A DNA stretch of 64,000 nucleotides from Opitutus sp. GAS368 (GCF_900104925.1 NZ_LT629735.1:2835001-2899000); one strand, 5' to 3'. Positions 53,082 through 62,426 are shown, numbered from the stretch's first letter. The notes: generated from the sequence alone by a model not told the origin. Numbers and translations: made by a program.

Positions 53082-55994
53082 ATGAGCAAACCCATGTCTC
53101 GTCGTCTGGGCCTGATTCAGGCCATCCCCGCATGCTTCGGCATCGTTCTGTTCGGCCTCCTGGCTCCCTCCGTCGCGGCCCAGACCACCGCCCCGGCCGA
53201 CACCGCGAATGAACCGGTCAAGCTGGAGAAGCTGGTCGTCACCGGCTCCCTGATCAAGCGCGTGGCCGACTACGGCGCCGTGCCGATGGACATCATCACT
53301 CCCGCCGAGCTCGACCAGCAGGGCGTCACCAGCGTCGAACAAATGGTGATGAACCTGAACATCAACGGCAATTCCCTGGACAACCTCGCCAGCAACTCCG
53401 ACGTCGCCACCGGCGGCGCCGCGACCCGCGGCATCAACGGCTCCACGGGAGCCAACCTGCGCTTCCAGGGCTCCAACGCCACGCTGGTCCTCGTCAACGG
53501 CCGCCGCGTCGCCCAGCACGGCCTGAACGGCGGCGGCACCGTCGACCTCAACTCGATCCCCGTGCAGGCCATCAAGCGCATCGAGGTGCTCAAGGACGGC
53601 GCCTCGTCCATCTACGGCACCGACGCCATCGGCGGCGTGATCAATTTCATCCTCAAGGACGACTACCAGGGCCTGGCGGTCAAGACCGGCTTCGACGTCA
53701 CCCAGGAGGGCGGCGCCGACATCTACCGGGCGTCCATCGTCGGCGGCTACGGCAACCTGAACAAGGACAAGTTCAATGTCATGGCCTCCCTGTCGTATGC
53801 CGACAACACGCGCCTCCTCGGCAGCCAGCGCTCCTGGGTCAACACCCAGCAGCCGGACCGCGGCATCTCGGCCGATACGCGCGGCACCCCGTTCGCCACC
53901 CTCTCCGGACTCACCACGCTCTCCAACGTGCTCAGCGGCGCCACCAGCAAGGGCAGCTTCTTTGATCCCACCATCGGGCTGTCGGTCTCCACGGTCAACA
54001 CCCTCGTGCTGCAGGGGGCGGGCGCCCTCGCCGGCACCGGGATGTATCCGTATGATTATCAACTCTGGTCCAATGCCTCCACCAAGTATGGTGCGACGAT
54101 GGACACCGGCGTGACCGCCGCCCTGCAGCAGCCGGTGAAGAACACCAATTTGGTGACCTCGGCCGCCTACAAGGTGGGCGACACGATCTTCCGGTTCGAA
54201 GGGCTCTTCGGCCGGTCGCAGTCCACGAAGTATTTCTCCGCGCAGCAGATCACGTCCGCCCAGACCACCAGCACGGTGTCCCTGCCCAACGGCACGCTCG
54301 TGCCCAATCCGCTCGCCGGCCTCGCCTATCCGAGCACGGCGCCCGGCTATGCCGCGGTGTTCAACACCCTGGTCGCGGCCTTCCCCCAGCTGGCGGGCAA
54401 CAACGGCCTCCCCATGACCTTCCGCTGGCGCCTTTACCCGGGCGGACCGCGGGAATACTCCACCCAGAGCGACACCTGGCGCGCGCTGGTTTCGGCCGAG
54501 GGTCCGGTGCCGTTCCTCAAGGACTGGGATTACAACGCGAGTCTTTCCCGGGCCAGCAGCAAGAGCTATTCGGTGCTGACCAGCGGCTATTATTACACGG
54601 CCGGGCTGGCGAACCTCATCAACACCGGTGTGCTGAATCCCTTCTCCTTCACCCAGACCGATTCCGCCCTGCAGCAGCTCGCGGCCGTCTCGGCCGCCGG
54701 CGTGAAACTTTACGGCGGCACCTACACGACCGACAACTTCAACGCCTCCGCCACGGGTCCGGTGTGGAAACTGCCCGCCGGCGACCTGCAGGCGGCGTTG
54801 GGCGTCGATTACGCCAAGGAGGGATTTACCCTGGCTGGTGACCAACGCCCGAACGCCAACACGGCCGCCGCGCTGATTGCCAACGCCCCGTTTGACAATT
54901 CCAACGCCACGCTGGGCACGCTGACCCGCACGGTTAAGGCGGTCTTCGCCGAACTCGACATTCCCGTCATCAAAGGCGTCGACTTCAATCCCTCCGTGCG
55001 CACCGATAATTACAGCGGGTTTGGCACCACGACCAACCCGAAGTATACGCTGCGCATCCAGCCGGCCGAATGGCTGCTTTTCCGCGGTTCCTACAGCACC
55101 GGCTTCCGCGTGCCGACCTTCGCGCAGGAATACTTCCCGGCGATCACGCAGCCGGGTTCCTCCGCGATCGTTGATCCGACCAACGGCAATGTGGTCAACA
55201 GCTACAACGTCCGGACGGGCAGCGAGTCCAGCCTCAACCCCGAGACCGCGCGGATGAAGTCGGTGGGCGTGGTTATCTCCCCCAACAAGCACCTGAGCTT
55301 CAGCGCGGACTGGTGGAGCATCGACCGCAAGGGCACGATTGCCACGCTCTCCGTCTCCACCATCCTGGCCAATTACACCCTGTTCCCCGACCGCCTGATC
55401 CGCGACGCCAGCGGCGTGCTCAACACGATCGACGACACCTATATCAACGCGGGCGAGGCGCTCACGGAAGGCATCGAGCTCGGCGCCCACGCCAATCAGG
55501 ATCTGTTCGGCGGCGTGGTTTCGGCGGACTTTGATCTCGGCGACCTGCTGGTGAAGAAGTCGCGCATCCTCGCCTCCACCCCGTTCGGTCCCACCGAGGT
55601 CGGCCGGTTCACCCGCTTCAGCGATCTGGGCATCAAATACAAGGCCACCCTCGCGTTGAACTACCGCCGGAAGGACTGGGCCTTCACGCTCACCCAGATC
55701 TACCGTTCCGGCTACATGGACAACCCGGAGGGCAACATCGGGCTCGGGACCTATCTCCCGCCGAATTGGAACCCCAAGGTCGCTTCCTACACGCTCTATA
55801 ACCTGACGGCCAGCTACACGGGCCTGATCAAGAACCTGACCCTTGTCGCCGGCATCAAGAACCTCTTCAACACCAACCCGCCGTTCTCCGCCTACTACGA
55901 CACCAACTCGGGTGCGGGCAGCGATTGGGACCCGCGCGTGGGTGACCCGCGCGGCCGGTCCTTCGTCCTGTCCGCGGAATACAAGTTCTTCTGA
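53082..55994 (+). CDS. TonB-dependent outer membrane receptor
   Basis: 970 residues. Signal peptide (GIVLFGLLAPSVAAQ), a plug domain (about 50-180) with KLEKLVVTGSLIKRVADYGAVP, LVNGRRVA and the SSIYGTDAIGGVINFILK end, and a 22-strand barrel ending in RSFVLSAEYKFF with a terminal Phe. Takes up large or scarce substrates using TonB energy. No SusD partner is next to it. Position between NagX and M20/anmK/murQ genes suggests muropeptides or amino sugars as cargo; inference only. Confidence 0.93.
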   Translation: MSKPMSRRLGLIQAIPACFGIVLFGLLAPSVAAQTTAPADTANEPVKLEKLVVTGSLIKRVADYGAVPMDIITPAELDQQGVTSVEQMVMNLNINGNSLDNLASNSDVATGGAATRGINGSTGANLRFQGSNATLVLVNGRRVAQHGLNGGGTVDLNSIPVQAIKRIEVLKDGASSIYGTDAIGGVINFILKDDYQGLAVKTGFDVTQEGGADIYRASIVGGYGNLNKDKFNVMASLSYADNTRLLGSQRSWVNTQQPDRGISADTRGTPFATLSGLTTLSNVLSGATSKGSFFDPTIGLSVSTVNTLVLQGAGALAGTGMYPYDYQLWSNASTKYGATMDTGVTAALQQPVKNTNLVTSAAYKVGDTIFRFEGLFGRSQSTKYFSAQQITSAQTTSTVSLPNGTLVPNPLAGLAYPSTAPGYAAVFNTLVAAFPQLAGNNGLPMTFRWRLYPGGPREYSTQSDTWRALVSAEGPVPFLKDWDYNASLSRASSKSYSVLTSGYYYTAGLANLINTGVLNPFSFTQTDSALQQLAAVSAAGVKLYGGTYTTDNFNASATGPVWKLPAGDLQAALGVDYAKEGFTLAGDQRPNANTAAALIANAPFDNSNATLGTLTRTVKAVFAELDIPVIKGVDFNPSVRTDNYSGFGTTTNPKYTLRIQPAEWLLFRGSYSTGFRVPTFAQEYFPAITQPGSSAIVDPTNGNVVNSYNVRTGSESSLNPETARMKSVGVVISPNKHLSFSADWWSIDRKGTIATLSVSTILANYTLFPDRLIRDASGVLNTIDDTYINAGEALTEGIELGAHANQDLFGGVVSADFDLGDLLVKKSRILASTPFGPTEVGRFTRFSDLGIKYKATLALNYRRKDWAFTLTQIYRSGYMDNPEGNIGLGTYLPPNWNPKVASYTLYNLTASYTGLIKNLTLVAGIKNLFNTNPPFSAYYDTNSGAGSDWDPRVGDPRGRSFVLSAEYKFF

Positions 55995-56020
55995 GCTTCG
56001 GGCCTTGATCTCATCCACGC

Positions 56021-56052
56021 AGGGGCGGTCCTTCCGGATCGCCCCTTTGCTT
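56021..56052 (+). terminator. Rho-independent-type terminator after the TonB receptor gene
   Basis: Stem ggggcggtcc/ggatcgcccc with a TTCC loop and a weak T-run (tttgcttct), 27 bp past the stop codon. Confidence 0.75.
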
Positions 56053-56153
56053 CTCTCCTGCATGAAGCGCCTCTTCCGCCCCGGTCTGGCGTTTGCCGCC
56101 GCCGCGTCCCCTGCACGTCACGCTCCCCGGCGGCGCGCTCGCGAAATCCTGAT

Positions 56154-56390
56154 CCAGATTCACAGGAGAACGCAGAAATCGCAGAGAAATCAAATCACTC
56201 CCCAGTCATGAATCTGCACGATGCATTGGAATGTAGGGTCGCCGCTTGCCGGCGGACCGGTCCGGCGACAAGCGCCGACCCTGCAGGACGTTTGCTGACC
56301 ACGAATCCAAACTCACCGACGTCGTCTCCCGGCTCATCCTGCCGGGAGCCAACGCTTGATCTCTGCGCTCTCTGCGACCTCCTGTAAATC
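56154..56390. repeat. Nested palindromes before the M20 peptidase gene
   Basis: Outer arms ttcacaggagaacgcagaaatcg (56159 on) and cgctctctgcgacctcctgta (to 56387). Inner unit tgtagggtcgccgcttgc...aagcgccgaccctgca (56231-56286) of the same family as 51315-51375. The inner element looks inserted in the outer one, and the outer unit's right arm ends just before the start codon at 56392. The rest of the 397-bp gap shows nothing else. Confidence 0.85.
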
Positions 56391-56391
56391 G

Positions 56392-57621
56392 ATGTCTTCC
56401 GTATCCGTTCCTCCCGTCATCACTGCGCTTTCGACCCGCACCCCGGCCCTGGCCGCGTTGCTCGAGCGCTGGGCCAACATCAACTCCGGTTCCCAGCACG
56501 CCGCCGGACTCGCCCGCATGGCGGCCGAGCTGCGCGCCGTGTTCAGCGCAGCCTTTCCGGCCGCCGCGTTCGAGGAGCTCTCCGCCGACGCCCCGGGCTT
56601 CAACCCGCCGGGCGCGAAGGCGCTGCGCTTCCGCCTGCGTCCGTTCGCGGCCCGCCAGGTTTTCCTTTGCGGACACTACGACACCGTCTACGCCGCGGAC
56701 GATGCCTTTCAGACCTGCCGGTGGCTTGACGACGGGACGCTCAACGGCCCGGGCGTGACCGACATGAAGGGCGGCCTGGTCGTGCTGCTGGCCGCGCTCG
56801 AGGCCTTTGAACAGACGCCGTCGGCCGCCAACCTCGGCTGGGAGGTGCTGCTCACGCCCGACGAGGAGACCGGTTCGCACGGCACGCGGGCGATGTTCGA
56901 GGCCGCCGCGCGGCGCAACCATTTCGGCTTTGTCTTCGAGCCCGCCCGCCCCAGCGGCGACATCATCCACTCGCGCAAGGGCACGGGCGGCATCACGGCC
57001 ATCTGCCGCGGCCGCGCGGCGCACGCGGCGAAGATCCCGAACGACGGTCGCAACGCCATCCTCGGCCTCGCGGAATTCCTGCTCGCCGCCGCGAAGATTC
57101 CGGCGGAGATGCCGGGCGTGCTGGTCAACGTCGGCAACATTCGCGGCGGCAGCGCCGCGACCAACGTCGTGCCGGATTTCGCGCAGGCCGAGCTCGACCT
57201 CCGCATCACGCGCCTGGCGGACCAGGCACCGCTCTTCGCCCGGCTGGAAACCCTGGCCCGCGAGACCGGGGCCGCGCAGGGTGTGACATTCGAGCTCATC
57301 GGCGGTCTCAACCGGCCGCCGAAGGAGAATCATCCCACCGAGGCCGCCTTGTTCCCGGAGTTCCAGCGGGCCGCGCAGGATGTCGGCCTCAAGCCGTTCG
57401 GCTGGGTCCACGGTGGCGGCGCCTCCGACGGCAACTTCCTCGGCGCCGCCGGGCTGCCGTGCTTTGATGGCATCGGGCCCGAGGGCGACCACCTGCACAG
57501 CACGCGCGAATTCTGCCGCATCGCGACGATCGCCCCGCGGGCGCAGAACGTCGCGCTGTTTCTGCATCGGCTGGCGACGGGCGAGATTTCGCTGCCGGCG
57601 GCTGCAGGCCATGGGGGCTGA
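56392..57621 (+). CDS. M20-family peptidase (carboxypeptidase G2-like)
   Basis: 409 residues. Dizinc site residues: His95 and Asp97 (CGHYDTVY), bridging Asp124 (GVTDMKGG), catalytic Glu158 and ligand Glu159 (TPDEETGS), a later Asp/Glu in FEPARPSG and His near HLHSTREF. A lid dimerisation domain lies at about 200-310. CPG2 relatives remove C-terminal Glu or split dipeptides, so this enzyme could split L-Ala-L-Glu made by the epimerase. No signal peptide; cytoplasmic. Start at 56392 follows the repeat. Confidence 0.9.
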   Translation: MSSVSVPPVITALSTRTPALAALLERWANINSGSQHAAGLARMAAELRAVFSAAFPAAAFEELSADAPGFNPPGAKALRFRLRPFAARQVFLCGHYDTVYAADDAFQTCRWLDDGTLNGPGVTDMKGGLVVLLAALEAFEQTPSAANLGWEVLLTPDEETGSHGTRAMFEAAARRNHFGFVFEPARPSGDIIHSRKGTGGITAICRGRAAHAAKIPNDGRNAILGLAEFLLAAAKIPAEMPGVLVNVGNIRGGSAATNVVPDFAQAELDLRITRLADQAPLFARLETLARETGAAQGVTFELIGGLNRPPKENHPTEAALFPEFQRAAQDVGLKPFGWVHGGGASDGNFLGAAGLPCFDGIGPEGDHLHSTREFCRIATIAPRAQNVALFLHRLATGEISLPAAAGHGG

Positions 57622-57633
57622 GATTCCATTTGG

Positions 57634-57746
57634 TTGGAGGCGGGACCATCAGTCCCGCGGGTTGCCGGTGGAGGGCCGGTCTCCGCACCGGCCTCGGCTG
57701 GTCCGGAGACCAGCCATCCAAAACGGGACTGATAGTCCCGCCTCCA
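57634..57746. repeat. Composite palindrome with GGAGGCGGGAC ends
   Basis: The left tggaggcgggaccatcagtc and right gggactgatagtcccgcctcca units match the repeats at 43556 and 46392. Between them is another inverted pair, ggtctccgcaccggcc and ggtccggagacc. Third copy of this family in 14 kb. Confidence 0.9.
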
Positions 57747-57785
57747 TTTCGGCAATCTTATACCAATCGCCTCAAGCTACTGCAC

Positions 57786-57875
57786 TCTACACCAAGGTCG
57801 CCAAGACCGCGAAGCAGATCCTGCGCTGGGAAATATCTCTGCGTTCTTTGCGGCCTTCGGGTAAAGGCTTTGGGT
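57786..57875. repeat. Imperfect palindrome (CTACACCAAGGTCGCCAAG type)
   Basis: ctacaccaaggtcgccaagaccgcgaag (left) and ctctgcgttctttgcggccttcgggtaaag (right) pair loosely. Similar units at 61750-61835. Confidence 0.6.
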
Positions 57876-57883
57876 GTTTGGTA

Positions 57884-58999
57884 TTACTCCGGCAGGAACA
57901 GGCCGCCGAGCACCGCCGGGCGCTGCGCGCCGGTGACGACCGGGGAGTTGCCGGGTTGGGCGTGCCAGCGCTGGCGCGCGAGCCAGGCGAACGCCATGGC
58001 CTCGACCCAACCGGCGGCCACGCCGAGCGCATCGGTCCGGTCCACCGCGGCGCGGGGCAGCAGTCCCCGCAGCGCGGCCATCAGGGCGGGGTTGTTCGCC
58101 CCGCCGCCGCAGACAAAGACGCCGGGAGCATCCGTCCCCGCGGCTTGCCGGATGGCGGTGGCGATTGTTTGCGCCGTGAGCGCCAGCAGCGTGGCCTGCA
58201 CATCGGCGTCGGCGACGGAGCCGGCCGCCGTCAGGTGCCGTTCCAGCCAGGCCGGCGAGAAATATTCCGGGCCCGTGCTCTTGGGCGGCGTTTTCTTGAA
58301 GTAAGGATCCGCCAGCAAGGCGGCGAGCAGCGCGGGCGCGAGGCGGCCGCGGGCGGCAAGAGCGCCGTCGCGATCCATGGGTTGCTGGAGCACCCGGCGG
58401 CTCCAGGCATCCATGAGCGTGTTGCCGGGGCCGGTGTCGAAACCGGCGATCGGCGCGTCCGCCCGCCCGGGCAACACGGTCAGGTTGGCGATGCCGCCGA
58501 TGTTGACCACCACGCGGTCCTGGCCCGCCGCGCGGAAAACCGCCTCGTGAAACGCCGGCACCAGCGGGGCCCCTTGGCCGCCGAGCGCCATGTCCTTGCG
58601 GCGGAAGTCCGCCACGACCGGGATGCCGGTCAAGGCTGCAATCACGTTCGGGTCGCCGATCTGCAGGGTGAAGGCCGCCGGACCGGCAGGGCGGTGGCGG
58701 ATGGTCTGGCCGTGGCTGCCGACGGCGCCGACGGCCTCGGGCGGCAGCGCCGCCTTGGCCAGCAGTTCATTGACGGCCTGCGCGAAGCACCGGCCGGCCA
58801 GCACGTCGGCCCGGCCCAGGCGGTCGATCTCGTTTTCCCCCGGCGTGCCCAGCGCGAGCAGCTCCCGGCGCAATTCCTCCGGGTAGGGCAGGGAGTGCGA
58901 CGCCACCAGGGCGGGCTGCGGGTCAAAGCGCACCAGCGCCACGTCGATGCCGTCGATGCTTGTGCCCGAGAGCGCGCCGATGAAGAGTTCCGGTTTCAA
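57884..58999 (-). CDS. anmK: Anhydro-N-acetylmuramic acid kinase
   Basis: 371 residues of the ASKHA kinase superfamily. FIGALSGTSIDGIDVALV (phosphate-1), GSHGQTIRHRP, VADFRRKDMALGGQGAPLVP (with the catalytic Asp), VNIGGIANLTVL and FDTGPGNTLMD match AnmK throughout. It hydrolyses the 1,6-anhydro bond of anhydroMurNAc and makes MurNAc-6-phosphate, the substrate of MurQ encoded just across the 55-bp divergent gap. Confidence 0.96.
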   Translation of the reverse strand: MKPELFIGALSGTSIDGIDVALVRFDPQPALVASHSLPYPEELRRELLALGTPGENEIDRLGRADVLAGRCFAQAVNELLAKAALPPEAVGAVGSHGQTIRHRPAGPAAFTLQIGDPNVIAALTGIPVVADFRRKDMALGGQGAPLVPAFHEAVFRAAGQDRVVVNIGGIANLTVLPGRADAPIAGFDTGPGNTLMDAWSRRVLQQPMDRDGALAARGRLAPALLAALLADPYFKKTPPKSTGPEYFSPAWLERHLTAAGSVADADVQATLLALTAQTIATAIRQAAGTDAPGVFVCGGGANNPALMAALRGLLPRAAVDRTDALGVAAGWVEAMAFAWLARQRWHAQPGNSPVVTGAQRPAVLGGLFLPE

Positions 59000-59054
59000 G
59001 GCCTCCTTTCAATGAGCGTCCGGTCCGGCCGCCGCAACCCAGGAATCCCCCGCC

Positions 59055-59945
59055 ATGCTCCCGACTGAAACTCCCAGCGACCAGCATCCCGATCTGGATC
59101 TTTATCCGACCGAAGAACTCGTGGGCGCGTTCACCGCCGACCAGGTCCACGCCGCCAACGTCGTGCACGCCGCCGCCGCCGCGCTCGCGCGGGCGGTGGA
59201 CGCGGCCGTCCCGCGCCTCGCGGCCGGGGGCCGGCTCATCTACGCCGGCGCCGGCACCTCGGGCCGCCTCGGCCTGCTCGACAGCGTGGAGCTGTTCCCG
59301 ACCTTCGGCTGGCCCAAGGCGCGCGCCCTCGCGCTGATCGCCGGCGGCAAGCCGGCGCTGTTCGAGGCCGTGGAGGGTGCGGAGGACGACCGGGCCCAGG
59401 GCGCGGCGGATCTGCGGGCGCTCGCCCCGACGGCCCAGGACGTGGTCATCGCCCTCGCGGCCTCGGGCGCCACGCCCTATGCCCTTGGCGTGCTGGAAGC
59501 GGCCCAGGCCGCCGGCGCCCTGACCATCGGGATCGCCAACAATCCCGATGCGCCGGTCACGCGCGCGGCGGCGGTGGGCATCACGCTCGCCACCGGCAGC
59601 GAGACGATTTCCGGCAGCACGCGCCTCAAGGCCGGCACCGCCCAGAAGATCGCGCTCAACACGCTCTCCAGCTCCATCATGGTCCGGCTGCACAAGGTCT
59701 ACGGCAACCTGATGGTCGATGTGCTCCCGACCAACGCCAAGCTCTACCGGCGGGCGCTGGCCCTCACGGTGCGGGCGAGCGGGGCCGACGAGGCCGCGGC
59801 GCGTGCGGTGCTCGAGCAGTGCAATTACCACGTGAAGACCGCCATCGTGGCGCTGCGCCTGAAGTCGGATGTGGCGGCCGCCCGGGCCGCCCTCGATCGC
59901 GCCGCCGGCAGCGTGCGGCAGGCGCTCGGGGAGGCGAAGAAATGA
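59055..59945 (+). CDS. murQ: N-acetylmuramic acid 6-phosphate etherase
   Basis: 296 residues, one SIS domain with sugar-phosphate motifs YAGAGTSGRLGLLDSVEL, AVEGAEDD (catalytic Glu region), ALAASGATPYALGV and SGSTRLKAGTAQKIALN. It cleaves D-lactate from MurNAc-6-P to give GlcNAc-6-P. Divergent from anmK and followed by the DigH-like lipoprotein; an ATG at 59942 overlaps its stop. Confidence 0.97.
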   Translation: MLPTETPSDQHPDLDLYPTEELVGAFTADQVHAANVVHAAAAALARAVDAAVPRLAAGGRLIYAGAGTSGRLGLLDSVELFPTFGWPKARALALIAGGKPALFEAVEGAEDDRAQGAADLRALAPTAQDVVIALAASGATPYALGVLEAAQAAGALTIGIANNPDAPVTRAAAVGITLATGSETISGSTRLKAGTAQKIALNTLSSSIMVRLHKVYGNLMVDVLPTNAKLYRRALALTVRASGADEAAARAVLEQCNYHVKTAIVALRLKSDVAAARAALDRAAGSVRQALGEAKK

Positions 59946-59955
59946 GCGTGGTGAA

Positions 59956-60022
59956 GGTAGGGCGAATCCTCTGGATGAGCCGTTGGCGTTCGTGCGGCTC
60001 GTCAGGGACGACTCGCCCTACC
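59956..60022. repeat. Palindrome at the 5' end of the DigH-like gene
   Basis: ggtagggcgaatcctctgg (left) and gggacgactcgccctacc (right) with inner gatgagcc/ggctcgtc. It begins 10 bp after the murQ stop and ends at the base before the ATG at 60023. It is absent from the protein family's usual N-terminus, so it is an insertion. Confidence 0.88.
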
Positions 60023-61537
60023 ATGGGATGGTGTCTCTTGGCCGGGCTGGTGGTCCTTCTCGCCGGGTGCGTGACGCCCCTGCGCACGGTGGTCGCCCCG
60101 CCGCCGGCGCCGCGCGAGTTCCGCGCCGTCTGGGTCGCCACCGTGGCCAACATCGACTGGCCGTCGCAGACCGGGCTGCCGGTGGCGCAGCAGCGCGCCG
60201 AGATGATCACGCTGCTCGACCGGGCCCGCGCCCTGAAATTCAACGCCGTCATCCTGCAGGTGCGGCCGGCCGCCGACGCGCTCTACCCGTCGAAGCTCGA
60301 GCCGTGGTCCGAATACCTCAGCGGCACCCAGGGTGTCGCGCCGGCCCCGCTGTATGATCCGTTGCAGGAGTGGATCACCGAGGCGCACCGCCGCGGCCTC
60401 GAGCTGCACGCGTGGTTCAATCCCTACCGCGCCCGGCACGACAAGGCGAAGTCCGCGTTCGCGCCGACGCACATCGCCCGGACGCACCCGGACTCGGTGA
60501 AGCGCTATGGCGACTTCTGGTGGATGGATCCGGGTGACGAATTCGCCTCCCAGCGCACGCTGGCGGTGGTTGATGACGTGGTCCGGCGCTACGACGTGGA
60601 TGGGATCCACATCGACGACTATTTTTATCCGTATCCCATCCCGGCCCCGTTGCCCAAGGGCAAAAAGCTCGCACCCGGGGAGGCGGCGCCGGTCGTGGAT
60701 TTTCCGGATGACGCCTCGTGGCAACGCTATCGTGCCGCCGGCGGCAAGCTGGAGCGCGCGGACTGGCGGCGGGAAAACGTCAACCAGCTGATTGAGCAGC
60801 TGCACGCCCACGTCCACGCCCTCAAACCGTGGGTGAAATTCGGCATCAGTCCCTTCGGGCTCGGCCGGCCCGACCGCCGGCCGCCCGGCATCGAGGGCTT
60901 CAGCCAATACGACAAGCTCTACGCCGACGCGGAGCTCTGGCTCCAGCGGGGCTGGCTCGATTACTTCGCGCCGCAGCTCTACTGGCGCGCGGGTCAGAAA
61001 GGCCAGGATTTCGGCACGCTGCTCGACTACTGGGCCCGGCAGAACACCATGCAGCGCCACGTCTGGCCCGGCCTCTACACGAGCGCGATCGGCGACGCGC
61101 CCAAGGGCTGGACCCCGGAGGACATCCTCAGGCAGATCAGCCTCGTCCGCGCGGATCCGCGCTTCACGGGCCACATCCAATACAGCATGGTGGCGCTGCT
61201 CGAGGACCGCCACGGCATCGCGCAAAAGCTGGCGGTGGCCGCCTATGCAGACGAGGCGCTCGTGCCGGCCACACCGTGGCTCGACGCGACCCCGCCCGCG
61301 GTCCCCCAGCTGAAGCGGCAGAAATCCGGCGCGGTCGCCATCCTTCCGACCCCGGGCAAGCCCGCGGCCAGCTATGCCCTCTGGCGCCAGCAGGACGGGG
61401 CGTGGAAATTCTCCATCCTGCCGGCCGGCCCCAACCTGATTCCGGCCGCCGCCACGGAGAACCTGGTGGTCTCGGCGGTGGACCGGCTGGGCAACGAAAG
61501 CGCGCGCGTCACCCTGCCGGGGATCGTTGCGCGCTGA
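60023..61537 (+). CDS. DigH-like glycosidase lipoprotein (GHL10/DUF187 family)
   Basis: 504 residues. Lipobox LAGC (MGWCLLAGLVVLLAGC) then a GHL10 TIM barrel with FRAVWVATVANIDWPSQTGL, VILQVRPAADALYPS, HAWFNPYRARHD, GIHIDDYFYPYP, and GISPFGLGRPDR, DYFAPQLYWR, followed by a fibronectin-like C-terminus. Members include E. coli DigH (YddW), which cuts stem-free peptidoglycan strands. The ATG at 60023 starts right after the palindrome; a frame from 59942, overlapping the murQ stop, would add 27 basic residues before the lipoprotein signal. Probably co-transcribed with murQ. Confidence 0.9.
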   Translation: MGWCLLAGLVVLLAGCVTPLRTVVAPPPAPREFRAVWVATVANIDWPSQTGLPVAQQRAEMITLLDRARALKFNAVILQVRPAADALYPSKLEPWSEYLSGTQGVAPAPLYDPLQEWITEAHRRGLELHAWFNPYRARHDKAKSAFAPTHIARTHPDSVKRYGDFWWMDPGDEFASQRTLAVVDDVVRRYDVDGIHIDDYFYPYPIPAPLPKGKKLAPGEAAPVVDFPDDASWQRYRAAGGKLERADWRRENVNQLIEQLHAHVHALKPWVKFGISPFGLGRPDRRPPGIEGFSQYDKLYADAELWLQRGWLDYFAPQLYWRAGQKGQDFGTLLDYWARQNTMQRHVWPGLYTSAIGDAPKGWTPEDILRQISLVRADPRFTGHIQYSMVALLEDRHGIAQKLAVAAYADEALVPATPWLDATPPAVPQLKRQKSGAVAILPTPGKPAASYALWRQQDGAWKFSILPAGPNLIPAAATENLVVSAVDRLGNESARVTLPGIVAR

Positions 61538-61577
61538 GCGCGCCGCTGGAGCGGTATCAGACAAGTTCGGTTCATAT

Positions 61578-61655
61578 TGTAGGAGCCTGCTTGCAGGCGA
61601 TTCAGGCGTGGGGATGGCTCCGCGGGTCAAAATCGCCTGCAAGCAGGCTCCTACA
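61578..61655. repeat. Palindrome (TGTAGGAGCCTGCTTGCAGGCGA type)
   Basis: tgtaggagcctgcttgcagg at the left and cctgcaagcaggctcctaca at the right end pair perfectly over more than 20 bp. First of a series of repeats filling 61538-62510. Confidence 0.92.
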
Positions 61656-61749
61656 TTCGGGAATTGGTCTCTTGAGATTAAGCAGCGAACTTATCTGACG
61701 GGACACTGGAGCGGTTTAACCTGATACCGATTACGATTTGGGATGAGAC

Positions 61750-61835
61750 TTTACACCAAGATCGCAAAGAACGCAGAGTAGATTCATGCTCAAATGATTG
61801 GGTGCTTTGTGTCCTTGGCGACCTTCGCGTGAAAA
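61750..61835. repeat. Imperfect palindrome (TTTACACCAAGATCGCAAAG type)
   Basis: tttacaccaagatcgcaaagaac (left) and ctttgtgtccttggcgacc with ttcgcgtgaaa (right) are imperfect inverses. Confidence 0.7.
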
Positions 61836-61867
61836 ATCCGATACCGATTGGTAATTGGTATGAGATG

Positions 61868-61952
61868 TAGCCGCGAAAGAACCCATGGAGCGCAATAGAA
61901 GCGCAGCTGAATGGATGGTCTTTGTGCTCCTTGCGTTCTTTTGCGGCTGAAA
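61868..61952. repeat. Imperfect palindrome (GCCGCGAAAGAACCCATGGAGCGC type)
   Basis: tagccgcgaaagaacccatg (left) and gctccttgcgttcttttgcggct (right). Confidence 0.75.
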
Positions 61953-62009
61953 ATCCGGTTCTGATCCGGCTCGATTTTCCCTGATATACGCCAGGCCTCG
62001 GTTTCGAGG

Positions 62010-62203
62010 CCTGGCACTACTCCGTCAGGTATATGATGCCTCGAGCGACACCCCCGCCCTGCCGGGCACCCCTCTCCAGAGGGGACCCAAACCAACGCCG
62101 GCGATAATCCCCTCTGGCGAGGGGCCTGTCGGCCACAGGCCCGGCGACGGCTGATGGCGCGGAGCGACGGGTGTGTTGGAACCTAACGGAGTAGTGCCAG
62201 GGA
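62010..62203. repeat. Nested palindrome with CCTGGCACTACTCCGT ends
   Basis: Outer arms cctggcactactccgtcagg (62010 on) and cctaacggagtagtgccagg (to 62201) flank a second pair, cccctctccagagggg and cccctctggcgagggg. Confidence 0.85.
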
Positions 62204-62223
62204 GTGTTTTCTAAGCTCGGAAG

Positions 62224-62426
62224 GGGGACCACTAAAAGGATTCCGCCAGCGGCGGAATCTACTTTCACTGCTCCGGCTGATCGCCTCCGCCGACAGGTTC
62301 AGGGGGCGGCTGATCGCCGCCCTCTCTGCCCGCGATTAGCGGGCCCCCGAAACCCACCGCGCAGGCGATCAGCCGGAGCGGTTTCCGTGGATTTCACCCT
62401 TGGTGAAATCCCATTAGTGGTTCTTT
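62224..62426. repeat. Long composite palindrome
   Basis: gaccactaaaaggattccgcc (left) and cccattagtggttc (right) enclose gctccggctgatcgcct (62270) and aggcgatcagccggagc (to 62379), a perfect 17-bp inverse pair, plus smaller hairpins. With the three preceding units it explains most of the 973-bp gap between the DigH-like gene and the small toxin-antitoxin pair; no gene was seen there. Confidence 0.85.
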
